From assembly GCA_934085565.1 (NCBI GenBank), contig CAKOHG010000001.1:124001-188000 (forward strand): a stretch of 64,000 bases of DNA, read 5' to 3'. Below the pieces are notes generated by a model that ran no database searches, was not told the origin of the DNA, and saw nothing but the letters and a program-made list of their open reading frames with translations. Below are positions 1-6,280 of the stretch, in pieces. A program made the translations under genes and the position numbers. Source of the stretch: an uncultured Bacilli bacterium. GTDB lineage: Bacteria; Bacillota_I; Bacilli_A; RF39; UBA660. Every line of letters starts with the position of its first letter. The stretch's first letter is position 1.

Positions 1-752
1 CTTATGATATTTTAAAACAAAATGAAAATATCATAGTAGAAGGAATTTATACGCATTTTGCGACCAGTGGTGTCACGGATCCTTATTACGATAAACAAGT
101 GGCAAGTTTTTTAAATATTACCAGTCTAATAGATTTAAAAGAAATTCCTATTGTTCATTTAGGAAGAAGTCTTACTTTAGTGGAACATGAAAAGCTTTCT
201 TTTGCAACAGGCATTCGTCTTGGCATTGTTCTTTATGGTTTTAATCAAAGTAGAATCAAAGATACTAGTTTTAAAGGTAAATTAAGAATGCTAAAACTTA
301 AATATTTGCAAAAGAAAAATCATTGTAGCCCAACGATTTTAGAAAATGATTTAAAGGTAAAACAAGCCTTCACTTTATTTTCAGAGGTGATGAGTGTAAG
401 ACCAGTTAAAAAAGGTGAAGTTGTGGGATATAATACATACAAAGTAGAAGAAGATGGTTATATTTTAACTTTACCGATAGGCTATGCGGATGGTGTGACG
501 AAAGCCTTTAAAAGTGTATGGATAAAAGGTAATTTTTATAAAATTGTTTCCGATTGTATGGACATGATAATGATATATAGTAAAGAAGAAATACCTCTTC
601 ACACCGAGGTTGAAATTATCGGTAGCCATATGTCTATCAAAATGTTATGTGGAAGAATACATAAAAATGCTTATCATTTATTTAACGATATATCCCCAAG
701 AGTAACATATCTTTATGAAAAAGATGGTAAAATAAAAGAAATAAAATATTAA
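1..752 (+). CDS. alr: PLP-dependent alanine-type racemase, C-terminal part (5' end outside window)
   Basis: The reading frame is open from base 3, so the gene enters from the left edge; the GTG at 99 is internal. Alanine-racemase family features are visible: GIYTHFATSG near the left edge (barrel), RLGIVLYGF (barrel end), VGYNTY where the catalytic tyrosine of the C-terminal domain lies, LPIGYADG, and DCMDMIMI matching the family's CMD motif. The family interconverts L- and D-amino acids in the cytoplasm with pyridoxal phosphate. The next two genes look like a D-aspartate-type ligase and an asparagine-synthetase-type amidotransferase, so the true substrate could be aspartate instead of alanine; this is inference. 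The PLP lysine lies outside the window. Confidence 0.85.
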   Translation, partial: YDILKQNENIIVEGIYTHFATSGVTDPYYDKQVASFLNITSLIDLKEIPIVHLGRSLTLVEHEKLSFATGIRLGIVLYGFNQSRIKDTSFKGKLRMLKLKYLQKKNHCSPTILENDLKVKQAFTLFSEVMSVRPVKKGEVVGYNTYKVEEDGYILTLPIGYADGVTKAFKSVWIKGNFYKIVSDCMDMIMIYSKEEIPLHTEVEIIGSHMSIKMLCGRIHKNAYHLFNDISPRVTYLYEKDGKIKEIKY

Positions 753-768
753 GAAGAGGAAGATGATT

Positions 769-1980
769 ATGGATACAAAGATATTAATATTAGGAAGTGA
801 CGCGAATGCTTATTATATGGCTCGTTGTGCTTATGAATATACCCATAAAAAAGCCCATTTAATTGGCAAAGATAGATTAGCTTTTACTAAGTTTTCTAAC
901 ATCTTAACAATAGAGTATGAACCTAATTTATGGGATGAACAAGAGTTTGTTAAAATATTAAACCGTTATGCTCTTAAAAATATTGAGAGTAGAGTTTTAG
1001 TTATCAGTACAAATGAAACATATTCTTTGTTTTTAGCTCGTAATCAAAAAATATTAGAACATAACTTGGTCTATTTTAAACAATCTGAAAAAGTATTAGA
1101 AACATTAACAAATAAAGAAAAATTTTATAAGACTTATAAAACATCTTCTTTAAGTTTTCCAATGACTTATTATTTTGACGTGACAAAGGATAGTCTTATT
1201 CCAACGATGACTTATCCCATGATTTTAAAACCAGCTGATGTTGTTTCTTATAATCACTTAAACTTTCCTGGTAAAAATAAAATATATAAAATTGAAAGTG
1301 AAGAAGAGCTTTTAAGCACTATCAATCGAATTAAAAGTGCTGGATACCAAGAAAAACTTATTTTACAGGAATATATTCCGGGAGATGATTCTTATCTTTT
1401 TGATAGCGTTGTTTACGTTTCCAAAAGTGGTAAAGTAAAAGTGATTAGCTTTGCTCAGATAGGACTTCAAGAAAGAAGTAAATCTATGGTTGGTAATGCG
1501 GCTTGTCTTATTAACGGCTTTAATACTTTTAATGTGGATACTTCTGAAATGAAAGAAAATATTATTACTTTTATGGAAACTTTAGGTATGAATGGCTTTT
1601 TTGAATTCGATATGAAATACGATGAAAAAAGTCAAACGTTTAAAGTTTTAGAGATTAATGCCAGACAAGGGCGTTGTAGCTATTATTTAACCCCTTTAAA
1701 GGCTAACTTAGTGGAAATTATGTTAAAAGATCTTGTTTTACAAGAAGAACTTCCTTTTAGAGATTTAAAAGAGGAATGTTTACTATCATTTGTCCCTAAA
1801 AATATTGTTAAAACTTATATTACAAACGAAGATTTTAAAAAAGAAGCCTTAAGACTATGGAAGAAAAGGGTAAGCCCTATGGAATGCCCAAAAGATAAAA
1901 ATTTTAAACGTTTTTTAATGATGAAAAAAAGATTATGGCATTATAAAAAAGAATACCAAAATAGTTATTGGAAAGCATAG
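769..1980 (+). CDS. ATP-grasp carboxylate-amine ligase, D-aspartate ligase-like
   Basis: About 403 aa. The ATG at 769 is preferred over 763 because the GAGGAAG ribosome site (755-761) is correctly spaced only for 769. The N-terminus (ILILGSDANAYYMARC) and C-terminal catalytic region (VLEINARQGRCSYYL, near residue 300) resemble, from memory, the ATP-grasp ligases that join D-aspartate to the lysine of peptidoglycan precursors (Aslfm of Enterococcus faecium, AslA of Lactococcus lactis). Such enzymes form an acyl-phosphate and then an amide bond in the cytoplasm. It sits 16 bp after the racemase and 14 bp before the amidotransferase gene, which suggests one operon. The substrate is inferred from context; other ATP-grasp ligases cannot be excluded. 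Confidence 0.75.
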   Translation: MDTKILILGSDANAYYMARCAYEYTHKKAHLIGKDRLAFTKFSNILTIEYEPNLWDEQEFVKILNRYALKNIESRVLVISTNETYSLFLARNQKILEHNLVYFKQSEKVLETLTNKEKFYKTYKTSSLSFPMTYYFDVTKDSLIPTMTYPMILKPADVVSYNHLNFPGKNKIYKIESEEELLSTINRIKSAGYQEKLILQEYIPGDDSYLFDSVVYVSKSGKVKVISFAQIGLQERSKSMVGNAACLINGFNTFNVDTSEMKENIITFMETLGMNGFFEFDMKYDEKSQTFKVLEINARQGRCSYYLTPLKANLVEIMLKDLVLQEELPFRDLKEECLLSFVPKNIVKTYITNEDFKKEALRLWKKRVSPMECPKDKNFKRFLMMKKRLWHYKKEYQNSYWKA

Positions 1981-1994
1981 GAGGAGAGATATTT

Positions 1995-3830
1995 ATGTGT
2001 GGAATTGTAGGATTTATTGATAAAAGAAAGAAAAAAGAAAAAGATGTTATTATTAAAAAAATGGGTGATGTCATTGCCCACCGTGGACCAGATGGAGAAG
2101 GATTTTTCACAGATGACGTGGTTGCTTTAGGTCAAAGAAGATTATCTATTATTGATGTGGAAGGCGGCGCCCAACCTATTTTTTCTTTAGATGGTAAAAA
2201 AGCTATTATTTTTAATGGTGAGATTTATAATTATCAAAAATTAAAGGAAGAACTAGAAGAAAAAGGTTATAAATTTAAAACGAAAACAGATACCGAAGTG
2301 GTTTTGAATGGATATATTGAATGGCAAGATGATTTATTTAACAAACTACGTGGTATGTTTGCTTTTGTGATTTATGATTTAGAAACACATGAACTTGTTG
2401 GGGCGAGAGATCACTTCGGTATCAAACCTTTCTATTATTATGAAAAAGATGGCGATTTTATTTTTGGCTCAGAAATAAAATCTATATTAGAACATTCAGA
2501 TTATCATAAAGAGGTAAATCCCGATGCTTTAAAAATGTATTTGATTTTTCAATATTCTGTCAAAGATGAAAGCTTCTTTAAAGGTGTTATGAAATTACGT
2601 CCCGGACATTATTTCCATTACAAAAATAATAAGCTAGATATTAAACCTTATTTTGAACTTTCATTTGACCGCAAAAACACAAAAAAGAGTTTTGAAGAAA
2701 TGAAAGAAGAATTAAGGGATGTTTTAAAAGACTCTATTTACTATCATCAAACAACAAGTGATGTTGAAGTAGGAGCTTATTTATCTGGAGGAGTAGACTC
2801 ATCTTATGTAGTAAGTGCAGCTAAACCAGATAAAACTTATTCTGTAGGTTTTTCTTATGAAGGGTTTGACGAAACCGATTATGCGAAGGAATTATCTAAA
2901 AATTTAAAAATCAAAAATAAACGAGAAAAAGTAAGTGCTGATGATTTTTTTGAAGCTTTACCTAAAGTAGAGTGGCATACGGATGAACCCCATGCCAATT
3001 TATCTACGGTGCCTTTATATTTTTTAAGTGATTTAACTTGTAAAGATGTGAAAGTAGCTTTAGCGGGCGAAGGAGCCGATGAAATGTTTGGAGGATATAA
3101 CGAGTATAATGATCCTTTCTTACTTCGTTTGTATCTTCATTTACCTTTGTTTTTAAGAAAATTTAATCGTAACATTTGCAAACATTTACCACATTTTCCA
3201 GGTCGAAACACCTTGATTTTGTATGGACAACCTTTTTATGAAAGATATATTGGACATGGAAGCTATATGGAAAGTGATGAGGCTAATAAGATTTTAGCGG
3301 ACTCTTTAAAAAATGACGAGAAAATATCAGATATTATTAAACCTTATTATGACAAAGTAAAAGATGAAGATGTTCTTACTCAAAAAATGTATATTGATTT
3401 CAATTTTTGGCTTCCTAAAGATATCTTGGTGAAGGCAGATCGTATGAGTATGGCACATTCTGTGGAGTTAAGAACGCCTCTTATGGATATAGATGTTTTT
3501 AATTTTGCTAGAACGATTCCATCAAAATATTTGTTAAAAAATAAAGAAACAAAATTTTTATTTCGTGATTTAGCTAAGGAAACAATTCCTCTAGATTGGG
3601 CTAAAAGAAGAAAATGTGGGTTTCCTGTTCCTTTTTCAAAATGGTTAAGAGAAGAAAAATATTATAAAATAGTAAAAGAAGCTTTTCAAAAAGACTATGT
3701 TTCAAAGTTTTTTGATCAAAAGTATATTCTTAATTTATTAGAAAATCATTATCATAACAAAGAAAATAATGGCCGAAAAATATACAATATTTATTGCTTT
3801 TGCGTATGGTACGAACAGTATTTTGCCTAA
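1995..3830 (+). CDS. asnB: Asparagine synthetase (glutamine-hydrolysing) family amidotransferase
   Basis: 611 aa. The ATG at 1995 is chosen because it exposes the catalytic Cys2 (MCGIVGF) and follows a GGAGGAGAG ribosome site; an upstream in-frame start at 1968 would bury it. The N-terminal class II glutamine amidotransferase domain shows AHRGPDGEG, FNGEIYNY and RDHFGIKP. The synthetase domain has the PP-loop SGGVDSS near residue 260. The enzyme takes ammonia from glutamine and amidates an aspartyl carboxylate with ATP. Behind a racemase and a D-aspartate-ligase-like gene it may amidate D-Asp of a cell-wall cross-bridge, as AsnH does in Lactococcus lactis, instead of making free asparagine. 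It ends before a tRNA promoter with no clear terminator. Confidence 0.9.
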   Translation: MCGIVGFIDKRKKKEKDVIIKKMGDVIAHRGPDGEGFFTDDVVALGQRRLSIIDVEGGAQPIFSLDGKKAIIFNGEIYNYQKLKEELEEKGYKFKTKTDTEVVLNGYIEWQDDLFNKLRGMFAFVIYDLETHELVGARDHFGIKPFYYYEKDGDFIFGSEIKSILEHSDYHKEVNPDALKMYLIFQYSVKDESFFKGVMKLRPGHYFHYKNNKLDIKPYFELSFDRKNTKKSFEEMKEELRDVLKDSIYYHQTTSDVEVGAYLSGGVDSSYVVSAAKPDKTYSVGFSYEGFDETDYAKELSKNLKIKNKREKVSADDFFEALPKVEWHTDEPHANLSTVPLYFLSDLTCKDVKVALAGEGADEMFGGYNEYNDPFLLRLYLHLPLFLRKFNRNICKHLPHFPGRNTLILYGQPFYERYIGHGSYMESDEANKILADSLKNDEKISDIIKPYYDKVKDEDVLTQKMYIDFNFWLPKDILVKADRMSMAHSVELRTPLMDIDVFNFARTIPSKYLLKNKETKFLFRDLAKETIPLDWAKRRKCGFPVPFSKWLREEKYYKIVKEAFQKDYVSKFFDQKYILNLLENHYHNKENNGRKIYNIYCFCVWYEQYFA

Positions 3831-3896
3831 AAATTTAAAAATAAAATAGATATTAAGAATAAATTGTAAAAAAAATAAAAAAAATGCAAAATTCAA

Positions 3897-3925
3897 TTGA
3901 CAAGAGATATTCTTTTTGGTAATAT
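3897..3925 (+). promoter_or_regulatory. Sigma-A promoter of the tRNA cluster
   Basis: TTGACA (3897-3902), 17-bp spacer, TAATAT (3920-3925). The expected start of transcription near 3932 lies 16 bp before tRNA-Val, so this promoter probably drives the five following tRNA genes. Confidence 0.75.
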
Positions 3926-3947
3926 TTTAAGTGTCAGTTGAAGACAA

Positions 3948-4024
3948 GGGCGTTTAGCTCAGTTGGTTAGAGCATCTGCCTTACAAGCAGAGGGTCTGCG
4001 GTTCGAGTCCGTAAACGCCCACCA
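3948..4024 (+). tRNA. tRNA-Val (anticodon TAC)
   Basis: Full cloverleaf: acceptor GGGCGTT pairs with AACGCCC, anticodon loop CTTACAA, T-loop TTCGAGT. The 3' CCA is encoded. First gene of the five-tRNA array. Confidence 0.97.
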
Positions 4025-4034
4025 TTATTTTTTT

Positions 4035-4110
4035 GCCGACATAGCGTAATAGGTAGCGCAACTGACTTGTAATCAGTAGGTTGGGGGTTCGATTCCCTCT
4101 GTCGGCACCA
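4035..4110 (+). tRNA. tRNA-Thr (anticodon TGT)
   Basis: Acceptor GCCGACA pairs with TGTCGGC, anticodon loop CTTGTAA, T-loop TTCGATT, encoded CCA. Ten bp after tRNA-Val. Confidence 0.96.
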
Positions 4111-4121
4111 TTTCTTGTTAT

Positions 4122-4205
4122 GGAGGGATAGCGAAGTGGTCAAACGCGGCAGACTGTAAATCTGTTCCTTCGGGTTCCATGGTTCAAATCCATGTCCCTC
4201 CACCA
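4122..4205 (+). tRNA. tRNA-Tyr (anticodon GTA)
   Basis: Acceptor GGAGGGA pairs with TCCCTCC, anticodon loop CTGTAAA, and the long variable arm (TTCCTTCGGGTTC) expected of bacterial tRNA-Tyr. CCA is encoded. Confidence 0.96.
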
Positions 4206-4218
4206 TTTCTTAAAATAT

Positions 4219-4294
4219 TGCCTCGTAGCCAAGTGGTAAGGCATCAGACTTTGACTCTGACATTTCGATGGTTCGAGTCCATCCGAGGCAGCCA
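4219..4294 (+). tRNA. tRNA-Gln (anticodon TTG)
   Basis: Acceptor TGCCTCG pairs with CGAGGCA, anticodon loop CTTTGAC, discriminator G followed by encoded CCA. The weak U1-A72 pair is typical of tRNA-Gln. Confidence 0.96.
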
Positions 4295-4312
4295 TTTTTA
4301 ATAACGATATTC

Positions 4313-4388
4313 GGTTCGCTAGCTCAGTTGGTAGAGCATTTGACTTTTAATCAAAGGGTCCCGGGTTCGAATCCCGGGCGAGCCACCA
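4313..4388 (+). tRNA. tRNA-Lys (anticodon TTT)
   Basis: Acceptor GGTTCGC pairs with GCGAGCC (one G-U), anticodon loop CTTTTAA, T-loop TTCGAAT, encoded CCA. Its 3' end (4373-4387) is repeated exactly at 4803-4817, so this gene looks like the attachment site of a former integrated element. Confidence 0.97.
4373..4387 (+). repeat. att core, left copy (3' end of tRNA-Lys)
   Basis: CCCGGGCGAGCCACC, identical to 4803-4817. Confidence 0.7.
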
Positions 4389-4401
4389 TTTTATGTTAAT
4401 G

Positions 4402-4426
4402 AAGCCTTTATTTAAAGGCTTTTTTC
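4402..4426 (+). terminator. Rho-independent terminator of the tRNA array
   Basis: AAGCCTTT and AAAGGCTT form a hairpin followed by six T. It closes the five-tRNA transcript. Confidence 0.8.
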
Positions 4427-4440
4427 ATGTCTTTTTTTTA

Positions 4441-4469
4441 AATTACTCTTAAAATTACTCCGAAAGTAC
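4441..4469 (+). repeat. Left arm repeats of the integration scar
   Basis: Two direct AATTACTC repeats (4441-4448 and 4453-4460, 12 bp apart); the second runs on as CGAAAGTAC. Matches the pair at 4688-4714. Confidence 0.55.
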
Positions 4470-4687
4470 TTTCTGAAATATATTTATAAAACATGTTTCT
4501 TTGAATAATGATTTTAAACTGAATCTAAAAAAGGGTTATTTGCTTATTATAAGATATTAAAATATCGAAAATAATTACGCTTATCAAAAGTTGGTTAAGA
4601 TTTACCTAAAATATTTAATGTATTTATTTTTTTAATTTAAAAGATATATAGATTTATTACGATTCAAATTTATATTTCGTTAAGTAA

Positions 4688-4714
4688 AATTACTCCAAAA
4701 TTACTCCGAAGTAC
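4688..4714 (+). repeat. Right arm repeats of the integration scar
   Basis: Two AATTACTCC repeats (4688-4696 and 4699-4707, 11 bp apart); the second runs on as GAAGTAC, nearly as in the left arm. Confidence 0.55.
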
Positions 4715-4802
4715 ATGAAATGAGAGTGATTTTGGGTATAATTAGCAAAAGTGGATAAGGTAAAAGCCTTAGAATAAGGACTTTTCGGGCGTTTGTTCTG
4801 AC

Positions 4803-4817
4803 CCCGGGCGAGCCACC
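4803..4817 (+). repeat. att core, right copy
   Basis: Exact 15-bp copy of the tRNA-Lys 3' end without the rest of a tRNA. Confidence 0.7.
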
Positions 4818-4929
4818 TCTTTCTACACTAATAAATGTTTTAATATTACTAAATTTGATAAATATATGTGGCTTAAAATAATATAATGACTATAAATGTT
4901 ATTTCGACAATATTTGCTCCTTTCAGTTG

Positions 4930-4948
4930 CTATACTAACTTTGTATAG
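4930..4948. promoter_or_regulatory. Inverted repeat upstream of the XRE regulator
   Basis: CTATAC and GTATAG separated by 7 bp, about 100 bp before the regulator start. It may be its operator or part of a promoter; nothing else supports this. Confidence 0.3.
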
Positions 4949-5049
4949 AAAGGAACTTGCAAAAAAAAGCAAAAAACATCAATGTTAACGGTGCGTGGTT
5001 AGTAGTTTTGCCCAATTTATTGATATACTTTTTTTGTAAGGTGGTAAAT

Positions 5050-5289
5050 ATGAAACTGTCAGAGGCAATATCAATTAAATTAACAAAATTATGTAAAGAA
5101 AAAAATGTTACCCCTAATAAATTAGCAGCTATGTCCTGTCTTACGCAAAGTACAGTGCAAAATCTTATCGCGGGAACATCAAACAATCCAAAACTTTTAA
5201 CAATAATTCATATTTGTGATGGTCTTAATATTTCACTTGAAGAATTTTTTGATGATGAAATTTTTGAAGGCATTGAAAGTGAGTTTTAA
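5050..5289 (+). CDS. Small XRE-family HTH transcriptional regulator
   Basis: 79 aa. The ATG at 5050 follows AAGGTGGT with good spacing; the longer frame from 4957 has no ribosome site and its extra residues resemble nothing I know. The protein is a single Cro/C1-type helix-turn-helix domain: TPNKLAAMSCLTQSTVQNL gives the helix-turn-helix, followed by TIIHICDGLNISLEEFF, typical of the last helices. There is no effector domain. It lies 230 bp after the att scar and may be a leftover or neighbour of the lost element. Targets unknown; the inverted repeat at 4930 is a candidate. Confidence 0.8.
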   Translation: MKLSEAISIKLTKLCKEKNVTPNKLAAMSCLTQSTVQNLIAGTSNNPKLLTIIHICDGLNISLEEFFDDEIFEGIESEF

Positions 5290-5290
5290 T

Positions 5291-5467
5291 ATGGAAAAAG
5301 AAACGAAGAAAATTATTTTATCAGAAAATGAAAGTATAATAATTGAAACGTCATTTGCTTGTTTAAAGATTGAAAATAAAAATGATAAACTCATTGTTAC
5401 AGAAGAACTTGAAAATCAGCAAATGATTAAAAAAATTTCAAATGATACCAAGAAAGAAAATACTTAA
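5291..5467 (+). CDS. Hypothetical 58-aa protein
   Basis: Starts with ATG one base after the XRE stop codon, with GAAAGTGAG as possible ribosome site inside the upstream gene. Small, charged, Lys/Glu-rich, without membrane segment or recognisable motif. The tight coupling suggests cotranscription with the regulator. I do not recognise it, and it has no toxin-like signature. Confidence 0.5.
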   Translation: MEKETKKIILSENESIIIETSFACLKIENKNDKLIVTEELENQQMIKKISNDTKKENT

Positions 5468-5493
5468 AAAATCATCAAAATGTTCATTTATAG

Positions 5494-5523
5494 TTGAATG
5501 TTTTCTTTTTTTTATGCTATAAT
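5494..5523 (+). promoter_or_regulatory. Sigma-A promoter of rplS
   Basis: TTGAAT (5494-5499), 18-bp spacer, TATAAT (5518-5523) with an extended TG upstream of the -10. Transcription should start about 75 bp before rplS. Confidence 0.7.
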
Positions 5524-5604
5524 ATTTTTGCTTGTGAAAAGTGATGTATTATCCGCTGATAAAAATTATGATAATATGTAATTAAGATAGAAAGGAAGAA
5601 AGAT

Positions 5605-5964
5605 ATGGCAAATTTAGTTGATAAAATTAATGCTAAACATATTCGTAAAGATGTTCCTGAAATTCGTGTAGGTGACACTGTACGTGTTGATGTATGGGTT
5701 AAAGAAGGTAAAAAAGAACGTATCCAAGCATTTGAAGGATTAGTTATTGCTAAAAAGGGCGGTAGTGTTTCTGAAACAATTACTGTTCGTAAAAAATCAA
5801 GTGGTGTTGGTGTTGTTCGTATTTTCCCAATCAATGCACCTACTATTGATAAGATTACTGTTGTTAAAAAAGGTATGGTACGCCGTGCTAAACTTAACTT
5901 CATTAAAGGAATGCGTAAAGAATATAAAGTTAAGGAAAGAAACGATTCTGTTAAAGAAGCTTAA
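5605..5964 (+). CDS. rplS: 50S ribosomal protein L19
   Basis: 119 aa, the normal length for L19. Family sequence is clear: IRVGDTVRVDVWVKEGKKER, QAFEGLVIAKKGG, ETITVRKKSSGVGVVRIFP and RRAKLNFIKG near the C-terminus. The ATG at 5605 follows AGAAAGGAAGAAAG. L19 lies at the 30S/50S interface of the ribosome. It has its own promoter and ends before a separate tRNA-Arg promoter. Confidence 0.98.
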   Translation: MANLVDKINAKHIRKDVPEIRVGDTVRVDVWVKEGKKERIQAFEGLVIAKKGGSVSETITVRKKSSGVGVVRIFPINAPTIDKITVVKKGMVRRAKLNFIKGMRKEYKVKERNDSVKEA

Positions 5965-5984
5965 TTTAATTTGCTACAAAAAGG

Positions 5985-6013
5985 TTGAAAATAAATTGGA
6001 TTTATATTATAAT
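5985..6013 (+). promoter_or_regulatory. Sigma-A promoter of tRNA-Arg
   Basis: TTGAAA (5985-5990), 17-bp spacer, TATAAT (6008-6013), about 20 bp before the tRNA. Confidence 0.7.
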
Positions 6014-6032
6014 CTTTTTGTTAGCTACTTAT

Positions 6033-6109
6033 GTCCTGGTAGCTCAGCTGGATAGAGCAATCGCCTTCTAAGCGATCGGTCGTGAGTTCGAATCTCGCCC
6101 AGGACACCA
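6033..6109 (+). tRNA. tRNA-Arg (anticodon TCT)
   Basis: Acceptor GTCCTGG pairs with CCAGGAC, anticodon loop CTTCTAA, T-loop TTCGAAT, encoded CCA. Confidence 0.97.
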
Positions 6110-6119
6110 TGTATGATTT

Positions 6120-6147
6120 AAAAGCCTTAATAAAAGGCTTTTTTTCA
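6120..6147 (+). terminator. Terminator after tRNA-Arg
   Basis: AAAAGCCTT / AAGGCTTTT hairpin with a T-run. The bases after it resemble those after the tRNA-Lys terminator. Confidence 0.75.
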
Positions 6148-6217
6148 TGTTTTTTTATAAATTGCTCTCAGAGATACAAAAAGATAAAGTGATTATTTCA
6201 GATATTTTAAATAGTAT

Positions 6218-6245
6218 AAAAGTCCTTTAATAAAGGCCTTTTTTG
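6218..6245 (+). terminator. Second tandem terminator before pepF
   Basis: Hairpin of AAAAGTCCTTT and AAAGGCCTTTT with one mismatch, followed by T residues. Confidence 0.6.
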
Positions 6246-6280
6246 TGCTAAAATTACTACAATGAGGAGAGATATAAAAT

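Larger units (their letters stand above)
4373..4817. mobile_element. Integration scar / minimal remnant element in tRNA-Lys
   Basis: The last 15 bases of tRNA-Lys (4373-4387) recur perfectly at 4803-4817, 430 bp downstream, in the same orientation. This is the attL/attR layout left by tyrosine-recombinase elements in tRNA genes. Inside each end is a pair of closely spaced direct AATTACTC(C) repeats, the second continuing CGAA(A)GTAC, as expected for integrase arm-binding sites. No integrase or other convincing coding frame lies between them, so this is either a deleted element or a very small non-autonomous one. It fills the gene-free stretch between 4389 and 5050. Confidence 0.6.

Noticed and set aside
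3967..4206. Minus-strand open frame of 79 aa across the tRNA array
   Set aside because: It is the complement of tRNA-Val, tRNA-Thr and tRNA-Tyr, a well-known false ORF.
5050..5467. XRE regulator and 58-aa protein as a toxin-antitoxin pair
   Set aside because: The small protein has no toxin-like fold, membrane segment or nuclease motif, and the order gives no further support.
5747..6055. 102-aa plus-strand frame overlapping rplS and tRNA-Arg
   Set aside because: Out of frame with rplS, no ribosome site, and runs into the tRNA; a shadow frame.
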